A stretch of 37,481 nucleotides of DNA from Holosporales bacterium (lineage in GTDB: Bacteria > Pseudomonadota > Alphaproteobacteria > RUG11792), in assembly GCA_031258145.1 (NCBI GenBank), contig JAIRNI010000028.1:1-37481 (forward strand), written 5' to 3'. Below the pieces are notes generated by a model. The model searched no databases. It was not told the origin of the DNA and saw only the letters and a program-made list of their open reading frames with translations. Below, piece by piece: positions 27,021-34,716 of this stretch (within the stretch, counting starts at the first letter, position 1; the number at the start of each line of letters is the position of its first letter). A program made the position numbers and the translations under genes.

Positions 27021-27710
27021 CTACTTCCTGTTACCGATAAATCTAAGCAACGCCAAGAAAAGATTCAGGAAATCCAGGTAGAGACTCAATGCACCGATGA
27101 CGGCTCTCTTGGCTATGGTCTGCTCATCACACGACGCATCGTAGTATCCCTTGATTTTTTGTATATCATACATCGTGAGTCCACCGAAAATGATGATACT
27201 AAGCGCGGATAATCCGAGGTGTATTACCGAACTCTTGAGGAATATTATATTGATGAAGGAAGATATGACGACGGTTATAAGCCCGACCATCATGAACGAT
27301 CCAACCCCCGTGAGATCCTTCGTAGTGGTATATCCATAAAGGCTGAGGCCTCCGAAAAAGGCGGCCGATGTGAAGAATGCGTTAGCAATGCTCTCTCCAG
27401 TATAACTCGCGATTATCGGGGAGATGGATGCCCCCACCAGCGCGGAATACAGCCAAAACAACGTCTGCGCCTTTTCAGCGCCGATCTTATTGATTCTAGC
27501 TGATAAATATACAACGATCCCCATCGTCACTATGAACAAAAGTATAGAAAATCCTCCCTGCATTACGGCCAGTATCTCCGGATTCGTTCCGCACAAGAAA
27601 GAGACACTGCCCGTCAAACACAGAGCGCAAAACATCTTATTGAAGACGGATATCATGTATTTCCTTAAACCGTCATCGACGGCCATTATAGGCCCAGTTC
27701 TAAAATCCAT
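27021..27710 (-). CDS. Bax inhibitor-1 / YccA family membrane protein
   Basis: 229 residues with seven hydrophobic segments. The end of the family core ([15 protein letters not shown], then [19 protein letters not shown]) carries the two conserved Asp-containing helices of the TMBIM/BI-1 fold. The eukaryotic members are calcium-leak channels that dampen cell death; bacterial ones (YccA, YetJ) are membrane proteins linked to protease control or calcium leak. GAGAGGGG sits three bases before the ATG. The gene leads the BI-1-rubrerythrin unit. Confidence 0.93.
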   Translation of the reverse strand: MDFRTGPIMAVDDGLRKYMISVFNKMFCALCLTGSVSFLCGTNPEILAVMQGGFSILLFIVTMGIVVYLSARINKIGAEKAQTLFWLYSALVGASISPIIASYTGESIANAFFTSAAFFGGLSLYGYTTTKDLTGVGSFMMVGLITVVISSFINIIFLKSSVIHLGLSALSIIIFGGLTMYDIQKIKGYYDASCDEQTIAKRAVIGALSLYLDFLNLFLALLRFIGNRK

Positions 27711-27880
27711 ATTCCCCTCTCAAAAAAAAGAACTCGAAATACCCTACCCCGGAGATTATAGCATAAAAAAGCATGGAACTGGGTATACTTGTTTGAGCCC
27801 ATATACCCAAAGCCCATTAAGGCTCTTTCGAACCCTCCTGAATCAGTATTGTTGACAAGAGATGCGGAGCGTAGCCGAAA

Positions 27881-28390
27881 TCAGAGCTCTGCAGGAGGAT
27901 GATGGACAACCCGCTTGCCCATAGCATCGGCCCCATAACCGGCACCAATGACCGCGGCCAGGCAAAGAGACGCCACACCAGCCGGATGCTTCCAGTAGGG
28001 AATTCCTTGGTTCTTCATTTTCCCGAGGAAATGCCCTATCTGGCTTGAATGATTTCCGCACACAAAACCAGCGCTTACTCCTGCCATAAACTGAGAAAAA
28101 TAATCGGGCGGCTCTCCAGTAAGAGCTTTCTTCAAGCACTCGGCGCCGACGGTCAGTGCGCCACCGATGCACGCCCCATAAACGATATGCCCCATTGCCC
28201 CCTGTTCTGGATTTTCGCTGAACTGTTTAGCGGCAACGTGTACGCCTAATAACATACTTCCAGCTCCCACGGCAGCTCCCACGGCAAGATACTTAGGGTC
28301 ATATTCCACTTCTTCGACAAAACTGTTACTGGCATAAATATCTGATACACAAGGCAGCAGAATCACCAAGTATAATAAACAGCGTTTCAT
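27881..28390 (-). CDS. Exported glycine-rich small protein, paralogue 1
   Basis: 169 residues. A signal peptide (MKRCLLYLVILLPCVSDIYA) is followed by three or four hydrophobic, Gly/Ala-rich stretches with small-residue spacing (AVGAAVGAGSMLLGVHVA, GASAGF-like, AAVIGAGYGADAMG), as in proteins that pack in or on a membrane. The segment GIPYWKHP-(x10)-GAGYGAD aligns with GVPMWKSP-(x10)-GASLGV of the next gene, and both have a Cys in the middle, so they look like diverged tandem duplicates. Family not recognised. Confidence 0.65.
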   Translation of the reverse strand: MKRCLLYLVILLPCVSDIYASNSFVEEVEYDPKYLAVGAAVGAGSMLLGVHVAAKQFSENPEQGAMGHIVYGACIGGALTVGAECLKKALTGEPPDYFSQFMAGVSAGFVCGNHSSQIGHFLGKMKNQGIPYWKHPAGVASLCLAAVIGAGYGADAMGKRVVHHPPAEL

Positions 28391-28516
28391 TAAAACTCCT
28401 CCCCCATCTCAAAAATTCGATTTATCTATTTTTGAAAACTCTCAATTTTTAAAGTTAGTTCCCCGAGTGAATCATCAAAAAGAACGCGCGATCAACCTTC
28501 ATTCCAGTGAAACACT

Positions 28517-28990
28517 TCAAAAACAATATTCACGTTTCTTCCTTTCGACGCTATCTACAATCGTGACTCCCAAGGATGCTCCCGTCAAGAGACCAAACCC
28601 AAGTATCGCGAGTTTTTTGGGTGATTTCCACATAGGCACGCCGGTGTCCTCGCACAGCACACGGCCCGTAATTGCGGCCATGGTACCAAGCCCAGCACCT
28701 TGTACTGCGCCCCGGAATGCAGCCACGTTCCTATCGATCTTATCCCCGCTCGCGGTGAATACATCCAGAATAGTTCCTGCAACGGCCCCAAGATACACAG
28801 CTGGCTGCTGATACAAACTGGCATGAGGAATGCCCATACTCATCAAAGCTACCATTCCACCGGCCCCAGCCAACCCTCCAACAACTTGTCGAAAGCGTTG
28901 GTCAGACCTTTCCTTTTCCTCATCCACCTCAGAAGCAACGCATTGTTCGCCTAATAGCAAACTTAATATGATCCCGGACAGTATTCTCAT
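28517..28990 (-). CDS. Exported glycine-rich small protein, paralogue 2
   Basis: 157 residues from the ATG at 28990, which has GGGAGG just upstream; a longer frame from 29032 adds a basic extension before the signal peptide and is rejected. Signal peptide MRILSGIILSLLLGEQCVAS, then an acidic stretch (EVDEEKERSDQ) and Gly/Ala-rich hydrophobic segments (VVGGLAGAGGMVALMSMGIP, AVQGAGLGTMAAITG). It resembles the neighbour at 27881-28390. Function unknown. Confidence 0.68.
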   Translation of the reverse strand: MRILSGIILSLLLGEQCVASEVDEEKERSDQRFRQVVGGLAGAGGMVALMSMGIPHASLYQQPAVYLGAVAGTILDVFTASGDKIDRNVAAFRGAVQGAGLGTMAAITGRVLCEDTGVPMWKSPKKLAILGFGLLTGASLGVTIVDSVERKKREYCF

Positions 28991-29032
28991 CCGCTCCCTC
29001 CCCCTAAACCACTTAAGGTTACGTTTTTGCAA

Positions 29033-29225
29033 TTTCTTCCATTAATGGATGCTATAAGAAAATTATGAAAAAATTATTAAACTGTACTCAGTTACAAAAA
29101 GGACCTGGAGGCAGACGCATTACCAACTTTTAGCGGTAGAAAATGATCACGGAGAGTTGTCCCACGACAAAAAGGGCAATATATTAATTTTGTGGTGGTG
29201 GATGAGAAATGTGTGACGTAGCGAG
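29033..29225. other. Spacer between divergent exported-protein and PAAR-like genes
   Basis: A+T-rich; it must hold both promoters. No clear consensus boxes were found. Confidence 0.4.
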
Positions 29226-29624
29226 ATGGCGATCGCGGTGACTGGCGCAATGTGCAAGTGCAGCTTCGGTACGTCTCCAGCCTGTCTCCAAATTATACCT
29301 AAAATTCCCATTTTGGTGTGTGGTCTCCCGGTTGGAACAATCACAGATATAATCCCGATGGTAAACGTGATGCCATTCGGGATGTGTATGACGATCACGA
29401 ATCCAACGGTGGCGGCAGCGACGGCAGCCGCAACAGCCGCAGCTCTTGGAGTTTTCACCCTCACTCCGATGCCGTGCGTGCCGGTAATCACCGCTCCCTG
29501 GATCCCCACGAAGCCCACAGTTATAACACCAGCAGGGCCCGTGCTGGAGCAGGGCAACCAGTGCTGCTGCGCTTGGGGCGGTATCATCGTTATAACCTTC
29601 CCAGGGCAAATTACCATCGGCTGA
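29226..29624 (+). CDS. PAAR-like protein (DUF4280)
   Basis: 132 residues. The pattern fits the DUF4280 PAAR-like family: an N-terminal GAMCKCSFGTSPACLQIIP segment, the core IPMVNVMPFGMCMTITNP, the Ala-rich VAAATAAATAAALG stretch, TPMPCVPVITAPWIPTKPTV, and a C-terminal QCCCAWGGIIVITFPGQ. PAAR-like proteins cap the spike of type VI secretion or related contractile injection systems and can carry effectors. Here it stands alone, with no spike, sheath or effector gene beside it, between repeats and the exported-protein pair. Minus-strand frames over the same bases are shadows of its skewed composition. Confidence 0.85.
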   Translation: MAIAVTGAMCKCSFGTSPACLQIIPKIPILVCGLPVGTITDIIPMVNVMPFGMCMTITNPTVAAATAAATAAALGVFTLTPMPCVPVITAPWIPTKPTVITPAGPVLEQGNQCCCAWGGIIVITFPGQITIG

Positions 29625-29847
29625 ATTTATACTTGCGCAATTCGGTAAACACGTACTGGTCTGGCGAAATGGTGGCCTCAAGATGGAGCCTCAGGACTCC
29701 ACCTTGGTCTGGAGTGGGTAACTATTGCCCGAGATTTATTCTTAATTCATCAGGGATAGCTATAACTCGTATAGCCAAACGTTTTAAAAATCCATCAGTG
29801 TCTATCCATTGACCTCTCGACAATGCTTTGCTAGAAGTGAGTTGTGT
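29625..29847. other. Decayed spacer after the PAAR-like gene
   Basis: It opens with a scrap of the two-hairpin repeat (TATACTTGCGCAATTCGGTA at 29629-29648). On the minus strand a frame ending at 29722 (RLAIRVIAIPDELRINLGQ, then TAG) reads like the end of a lost gene and stays open into the inverted repeat. No intact gene. Confidence 0.45.
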
Positions 29848-30060
29848 TTTATAGTTAAACGCAACGATTATGTGTCTGTCATATGGGGTGAGTATATCAG
29901 GCGCATCACAATATGATGCATATTAACGTATTATTAATCGGGATGTGCGAGAATCCCAGTCTAATGCAATTCAATAAACACTTAAGTGTTTATTAAATTC
30001 AATATCGAACAAAAAATTGGCCGAAGGCGGCTTCTGAGCTAGTTTTTACTTTGGGTTAAA
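29848..30060 (-). repeat. Right arm of the large inverted repeat (contains two-hairpin copy G)
   Basis: Reading on the minus strand it repeats 24993-25200 in order: the two-hairpin element (29958-30060; palindrome AATAAACACTTAAGTGTTTATT at 29973-29994), the half element with TTAACGTATTATTAA at 29923-29937, and the tail with ATAGTTAAACGCA. Similarity is high but not perfect (for example TTAAGTG against TTGGGTG in the palindrome). Confidence 0.8.
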
Positions 30061-30178
30061 TAGAGACCGCTGCATAATGGTTGTCAACTGGGTTGAGATA
30101 GTACTCCATCAAAAGAATTGAGGACAGGAGACATGTTGGCACCGTATCACGAACCAGCAAACTTTTTGGGGGTTGGTA

Positions 30179-30859
30179 ATGTCTTTCACTTTTGAACTAT
30201 CTCAGATTTCCGGATTAATCGATCTTAAAAGATATCGTGCGATCCTGTGTCTTGATGGGTATCTACCGGATCCAGAATTTATTCTTAGATTGGAATTACC
30301 TGTCATTGCGGCCGATGGTGCGGCAAATCAGTTGATCAGCCAGGGAGTGGCTCCAGATGTTGTCATCGGCGATTTGGACAGTGTTGATTACGAATTGCTG
30401 GCCCGTCTGAATTGCGTTCGAATCGATGATCAGGATAGCTCCGATTTTCAAAAGGCCATAACCTATATGAGACCCAGAGAACTATTGCCCTGCATCATAT
30501 TAGGGATGACCGGTGGATACGCTGATCACATTCTGAATAACATAAGTATTTTCAATGATTGTGATGAGAGTATCTTTCTAACCCCCAGCATGCTTGGGCA
30601 AAAATTGACGCAAAATGACAATTTTTCTTTTCCACTCAACACCAAGCTATCCGTTTTTGGATTTCCAAAGGGAATCATCACAACGAAGGGCCTTCGATGG
30701 AATCTGACCAAAAGTCAGCTAGAGTTCTGCGGGATCAATTCTTGCTTCAATAGAACGGTCTCAGAAACGTTCAGTGTAACGATTCATTCTGGATCCGTAT
30801 TATTACTCACCTATCTGGAAGGGATTATAGATGCTGGAGCTCAAGGAAGAACCCCTTGA
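30179..30859 (+). CDS. Thiamine pyrophosphokinase
   Basis: 226 residues. TPK makes thiamine diphosphate from thiamine and ATP. AADGAANQLISQGVAPDVVI followed by GDLDS is the family's catalytic signature; DQDSSDFQKAITYM and GMTGGYADHILNNI follow, each with conserved Asp/Gly residues. The C-terminal beta-sandwich (LSVFGFPKGIITTKGLRWNL) binds thiamine. The ATG at 30179 has GGGGG upstream; a TTG two codons earlier is possible. It implies uptake of host thiamine. Its end faces mucR on the other strand. Confidence 0.92.
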   Translation: MSFTFELSQISGLIDLKRYRAILCLDGYLPDPEFILRLELPVIAADGAANQLISQGVAPDVVIGDLDSVDYELLARLNCVRIDDQDSSDFQKAITYMRPRELLPCIILGMTGGYADHILNNISIFNDCDESIFLTPSMLGQKLTQNDNFSFPLNTKLSVFGFPKGIITTKGLRWNLTKSQLEFCGINSCFNRTVSETFSVTIHSGSVLLLTYLEGIIDAGAQGRTP

Positions 30860-30919
30860 ACGCATTCACGAACACTCGGCATACATCGACGGCGCACACC
30901 GAGTGTTCGGCCAGTCGAG

Positions 30920-31375
30920 TCAGGCAACCTTTAGTTTCTTTCTTCCGGTGCTGCCGAGACCAGTTGTCTTCGCGATGTCACTGCGGCGACGAGCATAACT
31001 CGGAGACACCACAGGATAATCTAGAGGCAGGCCCCATCTTTCCCTGTATTGTTCGATCGTTAGTCCATAAACCGTGTTCAGGTGCCTCTTGAGCATCTGT
31101 AGCTTCTTACCATCTTCCAGACAAACAATGTAGTCCTCCTGTACGGACTCCTCGATCGGAACGGCCGGGGTTAGGAACGGCTTATTTTTGATGTTGATGG
31201 CTTCACCTTTAATCTCAACCACCGCCATAAACGATTTTTTCAAAACTGTTCCTATATCATCCAGTACGACCTGGTTACTGGCCATATAGGCCGATGCCAA
31301 CTTTACTGTTAGATCCAGGAGTCCTTCCTGTGATACGTGCGTCTGCATCATCAAACTCTCTGCTTTTTCCGTCAT
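30920..31375 (-). CDS. MucR/Ros-family transcriptional regulator
   Basis: 151 residues. Alphaproteobacterial DNA-binding protein of the Ros/MucR type, known to silence surface, virulence and cell-cycle genes by binding A+T-rich DNA. The C-terminal domain reads VCLEDGKKLQMLKRHLNTVY, then GLTIEQYRERWGLPLDYPVV and SYARRRSDIAKTTGLG. The first zinc ligands (Cys and Asp, and His of KRH) are present, but the last His of the usual H-x3-H is Val here, so zinc binding may be lost, as in the zinc-free Mesorhizobium Ml proteins. The ATG at 31375 is chosen because GGAGA lies five bases upstream; an ATG four codons earlier lacks this. Confidence 0.92.
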   Translation of the reverse strand: MTEKAESLMMQTHVSQEGLLDLTVKLASAYMASNQVVLDDIGTVLKKSFMAVVEIKGEAINIKNKPFLTPAVPIEESVQEDYIVCLEDGKKLQMLKRHLNTVYGLTIEQYRERWGLPLDYPVVSPSYARRRSDIAKTTGLGSTGRKKLKVA

Positions 31376-31463
31376 TCGATTCTCCATTTCTTCAAATCAC
31401 TAATACCAACCATAGAGTTGTAATATATTTTGAACTCTAATGCAACAAAAAAATAATAAAGAA

Positions 31464-31479
31464 ACCCTCCTCTGAGGGT
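31464..31479 (-). terminator. Terminator-like hairpin downstream of radA
   Basis: On the minus strand ACCCTC-AGAG-GAGGGT is followed by TTTCTTTATTATTTTTTT, a fair intrinsic terminator. It would stop transcripts coming from radA before mucR. Confidence 0.55.
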
Positions 31480-31716
31480 GGAGCAGATAATAAAAAAAAA
31501 TACCAAGGGAATATTATTATTAAGCGAACGGAACTCTAAAATTTTATCAATATCGGAATACTGGGAATATCATTGTATAATTTTTAGTTATCTTGTAATT
31601 TTATATCTCCCCCCCCCCGAGGAGGGGCACATACGCGATCTCGCCAATTCCAACTGGGCTCCACGCGCTCAATACTCCACTCATCTCGGAAACTTTGGCG
31701 TCCGTCTTGTTGGTTC

Positions 31717-31775
31717 ATTGATTCTAAGTATACTCGAGCAATTCGATAACCACATAAGTGTTTATTCTATAATAT
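31717..31775 (-). repeat. Two-hairpin dispersed repeat, truncated copy
   Basis: AGTATACTCGAGCAATTCGA followed by TAACCACATAAGTGTTTATT is the palindrome end of the element; the main hairpin is lost. It sits just past the radA stop. Confidence 0.65.
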
Positions 31776-31803
31776 TTTTTTTTGATGAATTTAAATATAT
31801 TGC

Positions 31804-33180
31804 TCAGGATAGTTGTCGCTGAAGAATTCCCATTACCTCTCTTATCGTCTTAATTTTTGCGATCCGCATATCTGAGGACTTATCGAAATCCTCGGTCTTA
31901 TGTGAGCAGTAAATCTCCTTGAATCCCAGTTTTTGCGCTTCCTTGCATCTGGCGTAGGATAGATGTGATGGTCGCACCTCGCCCGATAGACTTACTTCTC
32001 CAAAAAATACTGATCCCTTTGGGAGGGGTTTCTGCATGGCCGAAGATACGATCGATGCCATCACGGCCAAATCGGCGGCCGGTTCATTGATCCTGAGGCC
32101 CCCCGCTATATTTAGGTACACATCCTTGTTCGACAGATTCAATTTGCAGCGATTGGATAGGACGGCGACGAGCATTATCAGCCGATTTGTATCGAAGCCG
32201 ACTGAGGACCGTCTCGGAATCGCGATGTTGGTATGCGATACGAGGGCCTGGATTTCCGATAATATTGGCCGTGTTCCCTCGATGCCAGAGAAAACCGCGA
32301 CCCCGCTTACCTGATCATTATGCCCCGATAAAAAGGCTGCCGATGGATTGCTGACTTCCTCTAATCCGTGCCCCGTCATCGAGAAGACGCCGATCTCATC
32401 CGTTGGTCCAAATCTGTTTTTCTCGCACCTCAGAATACGGTAATCGCATGATCTATCTCCCTCGAAATACAGAACGCAATCGACCATATGTTCCAGAGTC
32501 TTGGGCCCCGCGATGGATCCGTCCTTCGTTATGTGTCCCACTATAATAACCGTCACATCATTTTTCTTCGCGAAATTAACGAGCTCTTGAGTGCAGAATC
32601 GGACCTGAGAAATGTTGCCCGGTGGAGATTGTATGAGATCGGAGAGTATCGTCTGTATCGAATCGATTATCACGATCGAGCTTTTGGGTAAATCCTGTAG
32701 GGAACCAATTATCTGATGAATATTCGCCGATGAAGCGATCTTTAATTGGTCGTTGTTTAGATCTAACCTATGCGCCCTCAATAGGACTTGATTTATCGAT
32801 TCCTCTGCGGAGATATAAACAAATGCAGAGGCCCCGGATATTTCGGTCAATACCTGTAGGAGGAGAGTGGATTTACCGATTCCTGGTGGTCCTCCAAGCA
32901 GGATAACCGATCCATCGACTATCCCGCCGCCGAGAACTCTATTCAGCTCCTCTATCCGAGTCTTGCGTCTTTCGGTATATGCCGCCTCTGCTGCATTTAT
33001 CCCATCACTGAGGGTGACAAAAAAATCATCTGGGACGTGCTCACTTTGACTGGCAGCTTTCGGGTGATCGAGTTCCTCCACTACGGAATTCCAGGCCTTG
33101 CATATCTCACATTGGCCAACCCATTTGGACATGACGGCCCCGCATTCTTGGCATACGAACCTAGACTGAACCTTCGCCAT
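31804..33180 (-). CDS. radA: DNA repair protein RadA
   Basis: 458-residue RecA-like helicase that helps branch migration in recombination. It shows the N-terminal zinc finger (CQECGAVMSKWVGQCEICKAW), the RecA-type core with Walker A GGPPGIGKSTLLLQ and Walker B SIVIIDSIQT, the KNRFG motif, and a Lon-protease-like C-terminal domain (GLRINEPAADLAVMASIVSS) without the protease serine. Length is normal. It is preceded by a spacer with another repeat and stands as a single gene. Confidence 0.97.
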   Translation of the reverse strand: MAKVQSRFVCQECGAVMSKWVGQCEICKAWNSVVEELDHPKAASQSEHVPDDFFVTLSDGINAAEAAYTERRKTRIEELNRVLGGGIVDGSVILLGGPPGIGKSTLLLQVLTEISGASAFVYISAEESINQVLLRAHRLDLNNDQLKIASSANIHQIIGSLQDLPKSSIVIIDSIQTILSDLIQSPPGNISQVRFCTQELVNFAKKNDVTVIIVGHITKDGSIAGPKTLEHMVDCVLYFEGDRSCDYRILRCEKNRFGPTDEIGVFSMTGHGLEEVSNPSAAFLSGHNDQVSGVAVFSGIEGTRPILSEIQALVSHTNIAIPRRSSVGFDTNRLIMLVAVLSNRCKLNLSNKDVYLNIAGGLRINEPAADLAVMASIVSSAMQKPLPKGSVFFGEVSLSGEVRPSHLSYARCKEAQKLGFKEIYCSHKTEDFDKSSDMRIAKIKTIREVMGILQRQLS

Positions 33181-33342
33181 CGATAACCTTGCGTAAAAAA
33201 GCCTAGATCATTATAGCTTCTAATGATGGCTAACTTAAAGTCATCGCAAACGCAGTTCTAAGCACCACAACAACATCCAAGCGGGCATCAGCCAGGGTTT
33301 TTTAGTTCTCTAATGGCGATGCTGGTTACACTCAGCTCAGTT

Positions 33343-33465
33343 GAGAGCCAGTGTGATTGGATATATTAATCAAAGTCAAAAAATTGGCTCAGAAGCCGCT
33401 CTCGGCCAATTTTTCCCCAATATTGAATTTGATAAACATTTATATGGTTACCGAATTATGTGGGG
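33343..33465 (+). repeat. Two-hairpin dispersed repeat, copy H
   Basis: From GAGAGCCAGTGTGATTGGAT through TTAATCAAAGTCAAAAAATT and the main hairpin (TTGGCTCAGAAGCCGCTCTC, GGCCAATTTTT) to a worn palindrome (GATAAACATTTATATGGTTACC) and GAATTATGTGG. It ends three bases from the fabI stop. Confidence 0.78.
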
Positions 33466-33467
33466 TA

Positions 33468-34253
33468 CTAAGACTTCGAATCATCGAACTTCACGCCGAT
33501 GATGTTAGTTCCGCAATCGACGTGGAGGATCTCTCCAGTGATACCGGCCGACATATCGCTCGCCAGGAATGTGCAAGCATCCCCAATATCCTGCTGCGTC
33601 ACGTTCCTCCTGAGTGGGGATCGTTGCCTATCGTACGATAAAATCCTCGAAAACTCACCGACCCCAGATGCGGCGAGAGTCTTGATGGGGCCCGCCGAGA
33701 TTGCATTCACCCGTATCCCAAATTCCCCCAAGTCTTCCGCGAGGTATCTAACACTCGTCTCCAGGGCCGCCTTGGCCAAGGCCATCACATTGTAATTTGG
33801 GACAACCTTCTCCGAGCCGTAATACGTTAATGTGACGATACTACCGCCTTCGTTCAATATGTTCTTGGCGTGCCTGCACGTCTCCGTGAATGAATAACAA
33901 GAAATATTCATGGCATTCAGAAAGTTCGCACGCGTTGTGTTGTAGTACTTACCCGTCAATTCATCCTTATCTGAAAAAGCGATCGAATGAACTATGAAAT
34001 CTATTTTGCCGATGGCAGATACAACGGAATCAAAAGCTCTCTCGATGTCTCCATCCTGCGAGACATCGCACAAGATCACTTCGTGCCCCCCAAAATCTGC
34101 CGCGATTTCCGAAATCTTACTTTTGAAATATTCTGTTTGAGAGGTAAAGACCAATCTGGCGCCCGCTTTCCTCAAGGATTCCGAGATCCCATAAGCTATC
34201 GAAAACTTATTGGCGAGCCCCATGATGAGCCCCACTTTGCCATCCATCAACAT
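33468..34253 (-). CDS. fabI: Enoyl-[acyl-carrier-protein] reductase (NADH)
   Basis: 261-residue short-chain dehydrogenase that carries out the last step of each fatty-acid elongation cycle. The N-terminal GLANKFSIAYGISESLRKAG is the FabI-type nucleotide loop; TLTYYGSEKVVPNYNVMALA and KAALE hold the Tyr-x6-Lys pair; INAISAGPIKTLAASGV follows. The start could be ATG at 34253 or 34247; neither has a strong ribosome-binding site. Its stop is adjacent to a palindromic repeat. The gene keeps the pathway that lpxK and acpS here also need. Confidence 0.96.
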   Translation of the reverse strand: MLMDGKVGLIMGLANKFSIAYGISESLRKAGARLVFTSQTEYFKSKISEIAADFGGHEVILCDVSQDGDIERAFDSVVSAIGKIDFIVHSIAFSDKDELTGKYYNTTRANFLNAMNISCYSFTETCRHAKNILNEGGSIVTLTYYGSEKVVPNYNVMALAKAALETSVRYLAEDLGEFGIRVNAISAGPIKTLAASGVGEFSRILSYDRQRSPLRRNVTQQDIGDACTFLASDMSAGITGEILHVDCGTNIIGVKFDDSKS

Positions 34254-34716
34254 AAATAAATCTAATCACCAGTGCACAACGAAACAGCGCCATTATAGCA
34301 GCCTCATTCCAGGAATGTAGAAAGAAAACAGAGAATTTTCAGTTAAGGGCAGACGGCTCTTAACACATGTGATATACTTCCTCCAGTTGCCGACCGTTAT
34401 AACTGAAATGTTAAATCAATTAAAAATAGGCCGAACGCGTCTTCTGAGCCAATTTTTTTGCTTTGAATGCCGCATAAATTATATGACAGCCAAACTTAAT
34501 TATATCTAGACAATGCAAGGGAGATCTCATCGAGCTGATGACCAAGTTACTTCACTTGCACCAGAAGTGCTTCGAATCAGCGCCTGCCCAAGACATCCTA
34601 GCTCGTTTCGCTCCTCCACGGACGCCGGTTAGCCCGCCCGCATAATTCCCATAGAGCGGTCAATGGGTTTTGGGGTATAATATCTTCGGTTTCCTGGGGC
34701 CCATGATTGAAGAGAC
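34254..34716. other. Spacer between fabI and leuS
   Basis: No gene. It carries the two divergent promoters, and a rearranged two-hairpin repeat at 34395-34497. A short minus-strand frame over the leuS start is a shadow. Confidence 0.55.
34395..34497. repeat. Two-hairpin dispersed repeat, rearranged copy I
   Basis: The left part (CGACCGTTATAACTGAAATG, TTAAATCAATT) follows the plus order, but the main hairpin (GGCCGAACGCGTCTTCTGAG, CCAATTTTTTTGCTTTGA) reads as in minus copies, and a GACAGCC motif closes the end. It seems to be two copies fused or one whose hairpin has flipped. Confidence 0.55.

Larger units (their letters stand above)
31388..31803. other. Spacer between mucR and radA
   Basis: No convincing gene; the 114-codon plus-strand frame here is low in protein-like features. 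It holds a terminator-like hairpin (31464-31479), a run of ten C (31609-31618) that pairs with the following GGAGGGG, and a partial two-hairpin repeat (31717-31775). The mucR promoter should lie within 31388-31460. Confidence 0.55.

Noticed and set aside
29147-29681. Two long minus-strand frames and a plus-strand frame over the PAAR-like gene
   Set aside because: They are rich in His, Ile and Arg in the way expected from the opposite strand of the Ala/Pro/Thr-rich PAAR-like sequence, and match nothing known.
30061-30178. TPP riboswitch before the thiamine pyrophosphokinase gene
   Set aside because: The conserved thi-box words (CTGAGA, and the later GGAA-type core) are not arranged in the required order.
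31478-31822. 114-codon plus-strand frame between mucR and radA
   Set aside because: It crosses a C10 run, a truncated repeat and the radA end, with low-complexity residues.
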